Shown here: in pieces, positions 29,990-42,152 of the stretch
Layout: the number at the start of each line of letters is the position of its first letter
Numbering within the stretch: position 1 is the first letter of the stretch
Source: Viola odorata
Lineage: Eukaryota > Streptophyta > Magnoliopsida > Malpighiales > Violaceae
Reading direction: 5' to 3'
Assembly: GCA_963691705.1 (NCBI GenBank)
Contig: OY829541.1
Coordinates: forward strand, 34,546,719 to 34,610,718
Length of the DNA stretch: 64,000 nt
Translations under genes and position numbers: made by a program
Notes under the pieces: model-generated
Told to the model about the DNA's origin: nothing
What the model saw: only the letters and a program-made list of their open reading frames with translations
The model's database searches: none

Positions 29990-30455
29990 ACGATCGGCCT
30001 GGAAAGTTCATTCACTTAGTGAGCCGTCGGATCAGGACTGGCTATCACAAGGATAGGACTTTTCACTTTCAGGCGTTGTCCTCGCGTCTAGAATTATGCC
30101 CTTACTTGATGAACCGACTACGCTAGTCCGGTTACTAAGATAGGACTTTTCACTTCTAGAACTGAGTTACTATATCCTTGGGGTGTGCCTTCTCTTGATG
30201 GGCCGTCTCCGTGAGAACGGTCATTACAAGAAAAGGACTTTTCACTCCCAAGGATTCCGGGTAGTGCCCTCACTTAGTGAGCCATCTGATCAGGACCGAC
30301 ATTCACAAGGATAGGACTTTTCACTCCCAGAGGGCGTTAGGGATCTTTCAATCCCAACGCTGGTTCAAGGCTCGCTGGGTCGTGCCCTCACTTAGTGAGC
30401 CATCTGATCAGGACCGGCATTCACAAGGATAGGACTTTTCACTCCCAGGAGCCCC
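29990..30455 (-). repeat. RT2 minisatellite A after pol (about five units)
   Basis: On the minus strand each unit has GTGAAAAGTCCTATCCTTGT and CTCACTAAGTGAGGGC. Units lie near 30046, 30140, 30223, 30306 and 30421 on plus coordinates. Same repeat family and position as 15682-16170 in RT3. Confidence 0.8.
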
Positions 30456-30556
30456 CTTTTCTATCTGCACAAAAAGCAACCGCAAACACCCAAGAAAGCT
30501 CTCTCACCGAGCTTTAGCTAAGGTTAGGGTTGGCATTAGTCAAAGGTGCAGATAGA

Positions 30557-33500
30557 TCAAGTTCTAGGATAATATAATTTCAAACGAGCAATATTCCAAG
30601 AGTTAGATAAGGGAGTACCATCGAGTGTCTCTAGATGATAGGCTCCTTTTTTGATAACTCGAGTAACGCGGTAGGGCCCGTCCCAGTTTGGACTGAGCTT
30701 CCACATACGTTGACCAGCCGCTCGTTTGTCTCTAAGCACCAGGTCGCCTACCTTTAGCAACCGTTCTTTGACGCACCTGTTATGATAACGGGCCATCTTT
30801 CGCTTGTAGTGTTGTGTTTTCAGGAGGATTTCTGCTCGGACCTCTGGTAACGCGTCAAGGTTAGCTCGTAACCTTTCCTCATTCAGCTCCTCTCGGAAGT
30901 GGGCCACTCGCAGGCTCATGGTACCGATTTCTACTAGCGTTACAGCCTCGGTTCCGAAGGCCAATGCAAAAGGTGTTTCTCTAGTACTGGTTTTAACGGT
31001 CATGCGGTATGCCCACATCACGTAGGGCAGCTCGTCAGCCCATTTCTTTTTAGACCCCTCAAGGTTTTTCTTAATGCCGCTGAGGATGCTCCGATTGGTC
31101 ACTTCCGCCTGTCCATTGGTTTGCGGGTGAGCCACGGAAGAGAACCGTTGCTCTATTCCGAATTCCGAGCATTGGTCTTTAAAGAATTGGCTAGTGAATT
31201 GCGTTCCATTATCGCTGACTAGGATACGGGGTATGCCAAACCTCATGATAATTTGGTGTTTGAAGAAACACCAAGTTTTTTCCGCCGTGATGTTGGCGAC
31301 CGCTTCGGCTTCCGCCCACTTTGTAAAGTAGTCCACGGCTACTATCACAAATTTCAATTGGGATCTTGCCTTCGGAAATGGCCCCAGGATATCGATTCCC
31401 CATTTAGCGAAAGGACAAGGAGCGATGATCTCAGATATTTCAGTGGCGGGACGTCGAGGAATTTTAGAGAACTCCTGACATTTCGGGCAAGTTTGCACAT
31501 AGTCGTGGCAATCTTTCCGGATGGTGGGCCAATAGAATCCAGATCTGAAGACTTGCGCAGCCAGGGTGAGGCCCGATACGTGCATACCGCATATCCCTTC
31601 ATGAATTTCGCGCATTTGGCCGCTGGGTGCGAGAAACATCTTCGAACTAGGTCCCCGTCATAATACGTACAGCGAGCTGCCTGTCTCAGCACTCTTTTCT
31701 TTTCAGCAATATTCTCAGGCAGTTCTTCATGTTTTAAGTATTTGATTATGGGGACTCGCCAGTCGTTCTCGAGTTCTTCCACCCACAGAGATGCTTGCTC
31801 TTCCATGAAGGAGGGTACAGGTAATTCTCGGAAATACACGCCTTTGGGTATAGATGCTTCCGGGTTTGCAGCCAGTTTGGCAAGGTTGTCAGCTTCGGCG
31901 TTATCCTCTCGGGGAATGTGCTCAAAACTGACTTGCATGTCTTCTTTCTTTATTTCTAATAGCTCCCGCATCACTTTGGCGAGATACTGGACCATGATGG
32001 GCTCCCGAGTTTGGGAGCGCCCCAAGACCTGGTCGATCACCAGTTTGGAGTCACCACAAATTTTTAGATACAGGTCTCCTGTTCTTCCGGTATCGTGCCT
32101 ACCTTTGGAAGAAAGGCTTCTCCCTATCCGGAGTCCGGCCAGTAACGCCTCATATTCTGCCGCATTATTGGATAATGGCTGCAGGATTCGGATAGCGTAT
32201 TGTATTCGCATATCGTGCGGTCCGTTTATGAAGATTCCGGCTCCAGCCAATTCTTGATTTTTAGCCCCGTCTACGTGAATGATCCAGAGGTCCGTATAAG
32301 TTTCCGAAAACGGGAGATCCAAATCACCCCATTCCTCTTCCGGTACGTCTGTTAACGGATCTTCCGTAAAGGTGCATTCCGCTATAAAATCTGCCAAGAT
32401 TTGAACCTTCACAGACGGGCGAGATTGATACCGCAGCCCATACTGCTCGAGTTCAAGAGCCCAGATTAGCATTCTTCCCGAGGATTCAGGCTTTCAAAAT
32501 ATCCTCTTTAGAGGTTGGTCTGTAAGCACGGTAATGGAGTAGGACTGGAAGTATCGGCCCATTTTTCGAGTGGCTTGTATCAATGTGAATGCTATCTTCT
32601 CAATTCGGGCGTATCGCAACTCCGCATCTTTCAGAACGTGACTTACAAAATACACGGGGCGGTGCGCGTGGTTATCGTCGTAGACTAGGACGGCACTAAC
32701 CACTTCGTCGGCGGCGCCGAGGTAGAGATATAAAGTATCACCCAGTTCTGGCCTAGTCAGCAGCAGATCGGACGATAGGTAATCTTTTAGGCTAACAAAA
32801 GCCTCTTCACATTTCGGGGTCCACCCGAAGGATGCTTTCTTGCGTATGACTTTGAAGAAGGGAAGACACTTCTCGCCTTGTTTGGAAATAAAGTGCCCTA
32901 GGGCGATAACACGCCCTGTTAGCCTTTATACTTCCTTAATGGTTCTTGGAGATATCATGTCTTGTATGGCTTTGATCTTTGACGGATTAGGCTGAATTCC
33001 TTTTTGGCTGACCACCTAGCTCAGGAATTTTCCCGTCTGAAACGCGAACATGCATTTCCGGGGGTTTAGTTTCATACTGTGCCGTTTCATCACATAAAAG
33101 ACTTCCTTTAGATCCCGTAGGTCATCCGGAAAGTTAGCGCTTTTTACCAGTATATCGTCAATGTAGGCTTCCACATTCCTCCCTATTTGCTCTTCAAATA
33201 TCTTGTTCACCATACGTTGGAACATTGCCCCCGCGTTCTTTAGCCCAAATGGCATCGCCGTATAACAGTAAGTGGTCGTAGGAGTGATGAAGGCAGTCTT
33301 CTCTTCATCTTCGATGGCCATGGGAATTTGGTGATACCCTGAGTTGGCGTCAAGTGAACTCAAATATGCGTACCCGGCAGTCTGATCGACTAATTGGTCA
33401 ATTCGGGGAAGCAGGTAGCAATCCTTAGGGCAAGCATCGTTTAGATCAGTAAAGTCGATACACATGCGCCAATCTTCGTTGGACTTAGGAACGAGGACTG

Positions 33501-34583
33501 GGTTGGCTAACCAGGTGGGGTACTAGACTTCGCGGATGAAGCCAGCATCAAGGAGCTTCGCTACCTCTTTATCAACGGCTAAGGCTTTTTTCTGTAGAGA
33601 ATGCGCGCCGCTTTTCCTGGATCGGCTTAGTGCCAGGGTCAACATTGAGTCGGTGCTCGGCTATTTCTCGTGATATAACCGGCATGTCTGCGGGTTTCCA
33701 TGCAAATTCTCCTCGACACTTGTTCAATAACCGGGCTAACTGAAGGCTTTCCTCTGAACTGAGCCTTTCGCTGACAAGGAAGTCTGCTTTTTCTATGCCG
33801 ATTACTGGTACGGGCACCATTTTGTCAAGAGGTCGAGCGTGCTTCTCATCGCCTTGTTCATATGGGTCCACTGTTATACATACATACCTATCACAACTCT
33901 TTTGAGTCATGAGCAGGTAACATTCGGCCGCTAATTTTTGATTGCCCTTTATCGCTACCACTCCGTCCCAGGAGGGGTATTTCATCTTCAAATGTCACCG
34001 CTCCAAAGCGGTTGAGAAAAGGTCGTCCGAGTATGACATTGTAGGGCAAGTTTAGGTCCACGACAAGGAATAACAGACCCTCTGACCACTTGGAGGTGTC
34101 TTCTCTGAAGTATACGGGCAAAGTAGTTATCCCTGTGACTGGGATTGGGACCCCGTCCACCCTAATTATGGGTTTCTTGCAAGGTATTAATTCATTGTCG
34201 GGCCGTTTCATGAGATTGTAAGCTTCCAACGAGAAGAGGTTCATTGCACTCCCATTATCTATGAGAGTTCTTCTGACTCCATGACTGGCAATGACGTGCG
34301 TAACTACCAATGCGTCGTTATGCGGATAGACAACGCCTTTCTCATCCTCTTTGGAGAAGGCTAACACCATGCGATCTAGGACGCTTATCGTTTCACCTTT
34401 CTTTATCGTGACCTCTCGCTTGCGTTTTTCTCCTAACGCCGTCGTCGGTAGTTCTGGTTCATCCAGGTAAGGAGTCCCTCCTGCTATGATATTAATCGTA
34501 GGGAAACCCTCATTGTCTACCGCAAAAGTTTCCTCACCTCTTCCTCCGGAAGTATTATCCTTTTGTGGTATGCGAGGGGGTAC
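30557..34583 (-). pseudogene. RT2 pol: protease, RT, RNase H, second RNase H, integrase (broken)
   Basis: Protease RRTLIDNGSAMNLF near 34250. RT (LDANSGYHQIP, catalytic YIDDI) at about 33150-33465. First RNase H about 32500-32740, second (WIIHVDGAKNQELAGAG, NNAAEYEALLAGL) about 31900-32270. Integrase zinc finger ends CPKCQ near 31470, core with GIDILG, SDNGTQF, NGQAEV, and a C-terminal domain with SPNWDGPYRV, stop at 30557. Frames change near 33990, near 33590 and near 31640; the last is a deletion of about 31 bases relative to RT3, just before the zinc-finger histidines. Stops at 33523-33525, 33016-33018, 32926-32928 and 32494-32496. From 31639 to 30557 the integrase is uninterrupted. A TAA at 34584-34586 separates pol from gag. 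Confidence 0.92.
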
Positions 34584-36389
34584 TTATCGGTCGTCCGCGA
34601 CCCTTTTCATGGGATTATTTCTGGCGTCCTCTCTTACTTTGACTGCGAATTCTCCCAAGTAACCCTCTTCCACTAAACGTTCTATCGCTGATTTTAAGTC
34701 CCTGCATACTTCCGTAGAATGCCCCCTGGCTTTGTGAAACTTGCAATAAGCATTCTCTCTTCTCCCTAGAAACACTCCGGGCTTAACAGGCGCAGGATAA
34801 CGGATGGGAAGGTTTCGCTGTTCCACGATCGCTAAAATCTCTGCCCTTGGTAGACTAAGGGAAGGGAAATCAGGGTCGTATGCCCCGCCTTTAGATGAAT
34901 CTCCTTGGCGCTGAGACGGGGAACCGCCAAGCTTTCCCTTTGAAGTGTTACCCTTCCGTCCACTGGAGGTTTTGGGAATGTGATCTTTCCGCCGAGCATA
35001 GTCGTCAGTGAGGCGGTCATCAGGAATGGTATTTGTTGGAGCATTTGGAATTAGAGGTGTCTCGGGCGGCATATTATAGATTCTATAGCTATTTTCCTCT
35101 TCTTCCATTTTCGCGTAATTGTGGGCTTTAAGCCTTAATGCGTCCAAAGTCGCTGGAGGGTCCACCATCAGTGTATCTCTTAATTTACTATAATGGCAGT
35201 TCCTCTTCAAGGCTTCTATAGCAAAATCAATGGTAATGCCCGGCGTTAGTGACATTTCCAGATCGAATCGACTAAGGAATTCCTTCAGAGTTTCCTGAGG
35301 CCTTCGACGTAGGTCAAATAACGCGGCGGCAGATTTCCTTATTGGAATCGCTGTACTAAATCGGCTCCTGAACTTGGATTCCAATTGTGCGAAATTGCTA
35401 ATAGATCCGTCGGGAAGGCCTTCGAACCAGAGGCGCGCGACTCCTGATAATGTCATAACAAATATTTGGCATAACGCCACATCATTGTGCGTCTGAAACT
35501 GCACGAAATCCTTCACCTTATTGATGTGTGAAATAGGATCCCTGGTGCCGTCATAAGTCTCGGTGGGAAGCTTCACATGTCGACTGACCTTATGGAGTCT
35601 TATACGACGGCTAAAAGGATGACCTGATGTGTCGTCAAGAATTTCACGCTCATGGCATGAGGGAGATATTTGTGCAGGACGCCTCCGATTCTGTGGATCT
35701 GGTGTAGGATGTCGCCTAGGAGACCGACTGTGGCTCCTGGGCGAGCGGGTTCGATATCTCCTACTGTTGGATCTTTCACTGCGCTCAAGAGAAAAATCCC
35801 TATTCACTCCTTCTCTTCGACCGTCCCAACGGTTTCTGGCCTCCTCGAGGTGTCGATCCTCCAGAGGGATGGGACCTAGGGGCACTTGTGGCACATAAGG
35901 CTCCACTCGTCCTTGAGTGAGTTGTACAAAATTAATCGGGGGATCAGCTATAGATAAAGTTGACCGGAGATTTCCCTGTAACGACGGTGACAAGGGTCGC
36001 TCGGTGACAATAGACGGCGTGAACATGACACGGGGAGGGACACTCGACCCGGAGATTTCTGGTGTCATTCTGGCAGCCATTTCAGTCAAATAGTCCAACT
36101 GAGAACGAAGGGCCGCTATTTCACTCGCAAAATGGGGTTCTGTACTATTTAACACAAACCCCCTCGGAGCAGGAGTAGAGAAGCTGGATCCCACCATTTG
36201 GGACAACGAAATGGTCGCCTGCGAGGAAAGAACTTCCCCCGCAGATCTGGTCAAAGGGTTTAGAGATTCTAAACTGATTTGTTGTGCTGTAACAGAAAGA
36301 TCAGCAGTAGCAAAAGGGAATAGCTGTCTACGAATGGAAAAAGGAAGATTAGAGGTTGAGGGTCGCGTCGGCTCCGATTTATAAGTCAT
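34584..36389 (-). CDS. RT2 gag, 601 residues, open
   Basis: Start at 36387-36389 (MTYKSEPTRPSTS), chosen because RT1, RT3 and RT5 gag begin at the matching residue; the frame is open 17 codons further to 36440, but that part overlaps the leader next to the PBS. Order: N-terminal linker, a conserved block (MFTPSIVTERPLSP), an Arg/Ser-rich stretch (RTRSPRSHSRSPRRH), the Ty3/gypsy gag core (LWFEGLPDGSISNF to RPQETLKEFLSRFD), and a knuckle YCKFHKARGHSTEVC. It ends at TAA 34584-34586. RT3 reads on into protease here, and RT2 protease is in the same frame after the TAA. So either this stop is a mutation, or gag ends here and pol is reached by readthrough. Confidence 0.9.
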   Translation of the reverse strand: MTYKSEPTRPSTSNLPFSIRRQLFPFATADLSVTAQQISLESLNPLTRSAGEVLSSQATISLSQMVGSSFSTPAPRGFVLNSTEPHFASEIAALRSQLDYLTEMAARMTPEISGSSVPPRVMFTPSIVTERPLSPSLQGNLRSTLSIADPPINFVQLTQGRVEPYVPQVPLGPIPLEDRHLEEARNRWDGRREGVNRDFSLERSERSNSRRYRTRSPRSHSRSPRRHPTPDPQNRRRPAQISPSCHEREILDDTSGHPFSRRIRLHKVSRHVKLPTETYDGTRDPISHINKVKDFVQFQTHNDVALCQIFVMTLSGVARLWFEGLPDGSISNFAQLESKFRSRFSTAIPIRKSAAALFDLRRRPQETLKEFLSRFDLEMSLTPGITIDFAIEALKRNCHYSKLRDTLMVDPPATLDALRLKAHNYAKMEEEENSYRIYNMPPETPLIPNAPTNTIPDDRLTDDYARRKDHIPKTSSGRKGNTSKGKLGGSPSQRQGDSSKGGAYDPDFPSLSLPRAEILAIVEQRNLPIRYPAPVKPGVFLGRRENAYCKFHKARGHSTEVCRDLKSAIERLVEEGYLGEFAVKVREDARNNPMKRVADDR

Positions 36390-36454
36390 GATTGCTCCAA
36401 TCTCTGGATAAAACAGAGCTTGGTTATTAAGGACGCTCACTTAATACACCAAGG

Positions 36455-36472
36455 CTCTCAATGAAAGCACCA
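36455..36472 (-). other. RT2 primer-binding site
   Basis: Minus strand TGGTGCTTTCATTGAGAG, three bases inside the 5' LTR. Confidence 0.85.
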
Positions 36473-36475
36473 ATT

Positions 36476-37038
36476 TGATAAGATTCGATCTCTGAGGTGA
36501 TCGGGAAGATGGCTTCTGTTGGTCGGAGTTGCTGTAGTTGACGTCGGTCTCACCTGCAAAGCGCCGGAGGGGGGGCTCTGGCGTAGACACTCCGATGCCT
36601 AAGTCAGTAAGTAGTTCTAAAAATAGCAGCGGTTCTAGTAAGGGAATTCTGGCTTACTTGAGGTTTAAATTAAGGGGTATTTGTAGGCCACTAGAGGCGA
36701 TAGCTGGACGAAAGGGCGATATCCAAGCTAGACAACGACCCTGATGACGTCATGGGCGATACCTGAGGGTGACGTCATGAGAGATACCTGAGGTAGCGTC
36801 ATGGTTGATGTCTCCGAGGAGGGTGCCGGGGGCGATACCTCTATAGGTCCCTGGGATGGGATGATGCCGTGCGTTTAGAGACGCGTGAGACCTCCTACCC
36901 CGCTGAAGTCGACCATCCCAGTAAACTCTTCAAGGTCTAGTAGCGATAGCTTAGATGTCCGATAAGGCTGGTGGGACTCCATCTTCCGTAGGGGTCATAA
37001 TTACAGAAATGCACTTAGGATTGCCTTAATGGTTATCA
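36476..37038 (-). repeat. RT2 5' LTR (563 bp)
   Basis: TGATAAG...TTATCA on plus coordinates, matching 7436-8022. TATA-like TACAAATA on the minus strand at 36678-36685; RT5 has TATAAATA there. Followed by the CTTGA duplication. Confidence 0.95.
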
Positions 37039-37043
37039 CTTGA
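37039..37043. repeat. RT2 target-site duplication, right copy (CTTGA)
   Basis: Exact copy of 7431-7435. Confidence 0.95.
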
Positions 37044-38323
37044 GATTCTCCTTCCTCTTCCATCGGTTTCTGATTTTCCAGGCAAGATAAGACATTGTCG
37101 TTGACTCGCCTTAACCTCCACTGTGGGTATTGTGGTATTGTTGTCGCAGGGGCAACGCGCCCTTTGAGGCAAAAGGGGTGGGCCCAGTCTTGGGCGTACA
37201 CCTGAATGTTCTGATTTTCCCCGGTGTGTGGTAGATCTGATCTCATCATGCCGAAAGTCACAGGAATTATTTGCGTGATGCAAAACTGCCTGAGTACGAG
37301 GGCAGGGCAATAGTGAGTATATCCCCATGCTCCGATTAAAGGAACCCAAGGTAGGGGTCCACAGCAGACGATGGGATCGGAGGTTCGCAGCCACTTGGCA
37401 TGCCAACTAAAGTCCTCTTCTGAGAGGTTTATGAATCGGTCAATCCAGACGTCTTTGTTTTCCATCTCCCATTTATCCGTGGTCATTGCGTTGATAACTC
37501 TGAGTAGAGGGCACGACCTTATGTAGCTTTCGAAGAAAATGGACTGATCAGGGATCTGTTTGAAGTGGCTGACTAACCATACTGTCAGCAACTGGGTGCA
37601 ACAGGTAAGCCTCCATTTCCCTTTTCTTCGGCAAGAGTCAAAGGAGCGAAAGGTCTCGGCCAAGATGGTTGTTGTAGGATTGATGACATTTACCTCCATC
37701 TCGTAAAAGATGTTGGCTGCTGAAAAGTCGATGGCGTTTCTCATCCTTGGAAAAAGGACGAACCCTACGATGGCGAAAGCCAGAATCCTTAAGCGTTTTG
37801 CTCCATTGGACAGCTAAAATCGGGCCTCAATATCTGACCAACACTAGAAGTAGTCACCCTCTTTGACACGAGTAGTGATTCCTAATAGCTTGTCGAGCCT
37901 TATTTTTACACTCGAAGAGTCGAGTCAGACGTTCTGGTAGATGGCTGATATGGGAGATGTGAAGCACATCAGAGCTGAGTACTCCTCGAGCGTGGGAGTC
38001 AAGTCTACTCCTTTGTCGAAAGAGAAGCAACGATAATAGGGGTCCCAGAATTTTAGGGCTGCCCGGATGCAACCCCAATCAGTTTTCACGTCCACTAGGG
38101 TCAGTAGCTTTCCATAACTACCCTCAAACTGTGTCTCCTCGTCTTCAGTTAGCTCATTTCTTAACATCCGAATCCTAGTTAAATCAAAGTCTACAACCTC
38201 TACTTTGATCTTAGTGGTGATGTCAGGGGTGAATCCCTATTCTAACAGATCTCCTCGGGCAGCTTGATCGTCGAAGCTTCGGCCCCCGAAAATATCAAGT
38301 GAAAGTAACGTAGGTGCTGTCAT
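37044..38323 (-). pseudogene. RT4 ORF1: DUF7745-like protein, main part (broken)
   Basis: Start ATG at 38321-38323 (MTAPTLLSLDIFGG). One frame runs to the RT2 insertion with blocks typical of the plant DUF7745 family found in retrotransposon ORFs: FWDPYYRCFSFD, DLTPTLEEYSALM, LAFAIVGFVLFPRMRN, AETFRSFDSCRRKGKWRL, QLLTVWLVSHFK. Stops at 38237-38239, 37925-37927, 37844-37846 and 37814-37816. From 37744 down it is open to the junction. The end of the protein is at 7007-7430. Role of ORF1 in Ogre elements is unknown. Confidence 0.82.
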
Positions 38324-38844
38324 AGCGAATGAGTCAAAAGGGTCCTGTGGGACAAAAATAAAATTTTAAGTGCTAAGTAAACTGTGCGTGTGAGAAATCC
38401 ACAGTTCGTATAACAGAAAAATTACGTCAATATGCCAACAAGACAAATAGAGCCACGACAAACAAGTATAATCATGATGCATGTGCTGGGGGCTTTCATT
38501 CTGACATTTCTAACTGGCTTGAATGGTTCCCGGATGATACCATGAAAAGGTCCCTAAAGTGTCGTCCAGTGTCCCGATTCCTTGTGAAATCATGTAACCT
38601 TTCGACTGGCTTTAGGGGTTCATCTGAGTTGGGATTGGTGAACACTACCCAGGACATGTGTCCTAGGGCGTCACTACTACCCTCCTAATTTGGTAATTGT
38701 CCCCTGGGTGTAGGGCGCTATGAAATGCATATGACAATTGATAAAGCAAATAAATGAACAGACCAGCAATTGATCAAAGCAAATAAATAAATAAACAAAT
38801 AAAACACCTCTCTAAAAAGATAAAACCGGCTCCGACCCTAAAGG
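38324..38844 (-). other. RT4 leader between PBS and ORF1
   Basis: About 520 bases of untranslated leader, AT-rich from 38740 to 38820, no gene supported. Confidence 0.5.
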
Positions 38845-38862
38845 TCCCCAGTGAAGTCGCCA
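38845..38862 (-). other. RT4 primer-binding site (tRNA-Arg type)
   Basis: Minus strand TGGCGACTTCACTGGGGA. Ogre elements are known to use a tRNA-Arg site of the form TGGCGACTCCACTGGGGA; one base differs here. Confidence 0.85.
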
Positions 38863-39767
38863 AACTATCGCGCCCCACGAAAATTACAGAAAAATAATTC
38901 GCGAGTGTGCAACAAAATTTGAGACCTTACAATGCTCAGCGTAAACAGACGCCTCACAACATGCAATGAAGTCGCCACCATAATTTGGTTGCTAGGTTTA
39001 GGGAACCTTAATCGTCATGGCATAAGAAATATAATAAATAAAAAAACTAAAGGCACAAAAAAAGGGGTCTGGACCCCAAACAAAAGGTTCGGGGTCGTAT
39101 TATGGTCTCGGGAAGGTGTTAGGCACCCGAGTCACATCCGAAAATGGTTACCGGTTGATGAGAGAGGTGTTTTAAAGGTGTTTTGGTAAAATGCGTTTTG
39201 AAAAAGGGGGTCCTTAGAGGAACCGTCACTTTAGTCTTTTCTATGATCGTGACCGTTCAGGAATAATTAAAAAGATCTTTCTGACAGGGTTACCGTTTAT
39301 CAAGACCGATTGATTATTCCTGACCATAACGTGATGGGATTGAATTTTCCGCAAGACTGAATGAGCGCCCTCTATGTCATCATCGGGCCAATGCATGATT
39401 AAATTAATTACTACGTGATTCTATCATGGATAGCTTAGCAGAGTACAGATTAAATTAAAGGTTTTTGAAATGATAAACTGATGTGGGATCTAAAGTCCCC
39501 ATGTACATACAGTTAATATAAGCGAGAATTTAAAATCATATGAGCATGGCGTTTTAAGCAAATCTTTAAACACGTTGTTCATGTGGGTTGATTTTAATTC
39601 TAGAAGTTCTATATATCATGGGTACGATTGACATTTACGAAAAGCGTGGAATAAATAAAAAGGAACGAAAGGCGTACTTTCGAGCGAAGCGTGAAATTAA
39701 AACCTACAAAGTGAGAGTGTTAGCGATAGCTCGAGAAATAAATAAGCAATTTTATGAGTACAAAAAT

Positions 39768-40140
39768 TTAAATGACAGTTGATTGCATACGAGAAATGAT
39801 GGATTTTACGCATACGAGAATTAAATGCTGAGTTTGATAAGTGCAGGAAAATAAATGATGATAGTTGATTGCATGCGAGAAATGATGAATTTGACGCATA
39901 CGAAATTTAATGTTGAGTTTGATAAGTGTAGGAAAATGAATGATGACAGTTGATTGCATGCGAGAAATGATGGATTTAACGCATACGAGAATTAAATGCT
40001 GAGTTGATTGCAAGCGAGAAATGATGGATTTAATGCATACGAGAATTAAATGCTGAGTTGATTGCATGCGAGAAATGATGGATTTAACGCAAACGAGAAT
40101 TAAATGTTGAGTTGATTGCATGCGAAAAATTAAATGTAGT
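39768..40140. repeat. Tandem repeat in RT4 LTR (about 54-bp units)
   Basis: About six imperfect units with GTTGATTGCATGCGAGAAATG followed by a GATTTAACGCATACGAGAAT core, some with an inserted GATAAGTGCAGG part. Created within the LTR. Confidence 0.8.
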
Positions 40141-40390
40141 TGACAATTTACAGGGAATTAAAGCAGTTTGATGATTTGCAGAAAATAAAACAGGTTGATA
40201 ATGCAGAGAACAAGCAGTTGGATATTTGCAGGAAATAAGTAGTTTGATGTTTGCAGAGAATAAAACAATTGATATTTGCAGAAAATAAAACAATTGATGT
40301 TGCAGAAAATAAAACAGTTGATGTTGCGGAAGAATTTCCAGCAGCTTGCGAAAAATTAAAGCAATTGATATTTACGAGAATTAAAATGCG
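40141..40390. repeat. Second tandem repeat in RT4 LTR (about 25-35-bp units)
   Basis: Seven or so degenerate units of the type GCAGAAAATAAAACAGTTGAT. Confidence 0.65.
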
Positions 40391-41218
40391 ACCAACCATG
40401 TAGGCGGTAAAATGAATAATTGAATTTAAATTGCCGAAAGTAAATTGCGGAAATTTAAAGTGCGAATAATTTAAACAGTTGATAAGTACAGAAAATTAAA
40501 TAGTTGATAGTACGAAAAATAATCATACGAAGCATACGAAATATTTTTACGAAAAAAGCGTGATCCGAAATCTCGGAAAGAAATGAAAATGGGCTGGGCC
40601 CAACTAAAAAAATGAAAGGAAAATGAAAATGGGCTAGGAATAGTGCCTGGCCCATGGAAATAAAAAGGAAGGGTGATGGGCTAAGCCCATCACCTTGGAC
40701 ACGTGAAGAAGCCTTCATGGCACTATTCACGTGTCTTCTTCCTTGGTTGCCGGCGCTACTGCCGGCAGCCAAGCTCCAGCCACAGGTGGCCGTTTCTCGC
40801 GATCTTCGTACCGAGACTCTCGTCTCCTCGACGGCGTCTCGATCGTACGAGGCTCGAATTTTATTTCTAAAACATACCGAGTTTAATTTCGAAAAAATGG
40901 CAAAATCGTTAATTATCAAAAACTAATTAATTCGCACAATCTAGCTAATGATTTCTTAAATCAAAAACGTGTATTTAATCTACATCATGCACATGAATTA
41001 ATAGCACAAAAGCAAGCAATTTATCTACTCAAAATCAAGCCAAACGAATTAAAGAAGAAAATGCTTGAAAAAAATGAAAATAAGCTAGAGAGAGAAAGCT
41101 CACTTTTAAACTTTGAACTGGACGATTGATGCTCGATATGAGCTATCAATCAATGAGAGGGAAGAAAGCAAGGTTTTCTTGCAAAGTTGGTGCCCTTGAA
41201 ACGTTGAAAGGGGCTTCG

Positions 41219-41226
41219 TATTTATA
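41219..41226 (-). promoter_or_regulatory. TATA box in RT4 LTR
   Basis: TATAAATA on the minus strand in GGCCTATAAATACGAAG; plausible start of RT4 RNA about 30 bases further on. Confidence 0.6.
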
Positions 41227-42152
41227 GGCCAAGGATCGCGTGGCTTTGAGGCGCGGTGCTGCGCGGGGAGGCCGAAGGGCTGCGCTGGCGGCGCTAGGTT
41301 GTAGTGAGGTGGCGGAGCTAGGGGCTGAGGTGACTGGCCGAAGGGACAGGACGTCGGAGTAGGCTGCTCGGTGGGCTGCTCCACTGTTTGCTCGCGTCTA
41401 CGTTGTTCACGTGTGCCATGCACACTTAATTCAAGGGTCGTTGATCTGGTTGACATCTCTTGGTTAACCAGATCAACGGCCATGATTAAATGGCCTTTTA
41501 TCTTATTTAAATGCCCTCGAGCCAATTCCTGCGAGCAAACGTTCCGACTTTTCGAGCCGAAGGTACCAGCGCGTAGAGAAAAATACGATGGATTTAACCG
41601 TCTACAGTGAATGATGAGGATTTCTCGTTTAACGTGTTTATTTTCGCGTTAAAAAATGTGAAACGTTCGAATGGAAAAATAATGACGTTACGCTGAAAAT
41701 TACACAAAACGCTGTAGACCGTTGTGAACGGAAAAAAAACTAGCAACTAGTTGATGGAAAACATGTTAAATTCAAGCTATTGTCCGAGCGAACTTACTCG
41801 GGTCCAATAAAAGCTCGAACGAAAATAATAATAAAAAATAAAAATACTAAAAAATGCGCTAAAATACTAAAAATCCTAAAAATCATGAGATGACCTAAAA
41901 CGAAGAAAAAACTAGCAAACTACTGCCGGATAATTAAAAATGTGATTTTTAAGGCTAAAAATAATAATGATAATAATAATGAAAATACGTGACGAAAAAT
42001 TAAAAATGTGATTTCGAAAGCTAACGATGCTAAAACGTGATGAAAAATTTTAAAAATGCTAGCAACAGTAAATTAACTAAAAACGACAGTAAATTAAGTA
42101 AATAACGGGAATGCCAAAATCAATTAAAAATGGCGTCAAAATTCGGGTATCA

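Larger units (their letters stand above)
7436..37038 (-). mobile_element. RT2: complete Tat-type retrotransposon carrying antisense genes, interrupted by RT3
   Basis: RT2 is flanked by a perfect 5-bp duplication and has two LTRs (5' at 36476-37038, 3' at 7436-8022). Without RT3 it is about 14.4 kb. Minus-strand order: LTR, PBS, gag, protease, RT, RNase H, second RNase H, integrase, a minisatellite, then genes on the opposite strand (gene 2/1, gene 0.5, gene 0), then the 3' LTR. The LTRs differ at roughly 20 positions plus one indel of about 24 bp, by eye, so the insertion is not very recent. RT3 lies inside gene 0. Confidence 0.95.
37039..42152 (-). mobile_element. RT4: Ogre-like element, right segment (5' LTR, PBS, ORF1)
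   Basis: A 3.3-kb LTR, the tRNA-Arg type PBS TGGCGACTTCACTGGGGA typical of Ogre elements, and an extra ORF before gag place RT4 with Ogre. Its 5' end (TGATACCCGAATTTTG on the minus strand, ending at 42152) cuts RT5 after the residues RMVLS, giving a predicted target duplication ATAAG (42153-42157) whose partner is outside the window. Confidence 0.87.
38865..42152 (-). repeat. RT4 5' LTR (about 3.3 kb)
   Basis: The minus strand starts TGATACCCGAATTTTG at 42152. The inner end is near 38865, next to the PBS, with a degenerate terminus, so this end is uncertain by a few bases. AT-rich, with tandem repeats at 39768-40390 and a TATAAATA box at 41219-41226. The left LTR is not in the window. The open frames inside it are not conserved and I do not call them genes. 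Confidence 0.8.

Noticed and set aside
39768..40140. CRISPR-like regular repeat
   Set aside because: Imperfect units of one tandem repeat inside a plant LTR; no unique spacers and no cas genes.
40455..40919. 154-codon frame in the RT4 LTR
   Set aside because: Lies within an LTR, no conservation or motif, overlapped by another frame on the other strand.
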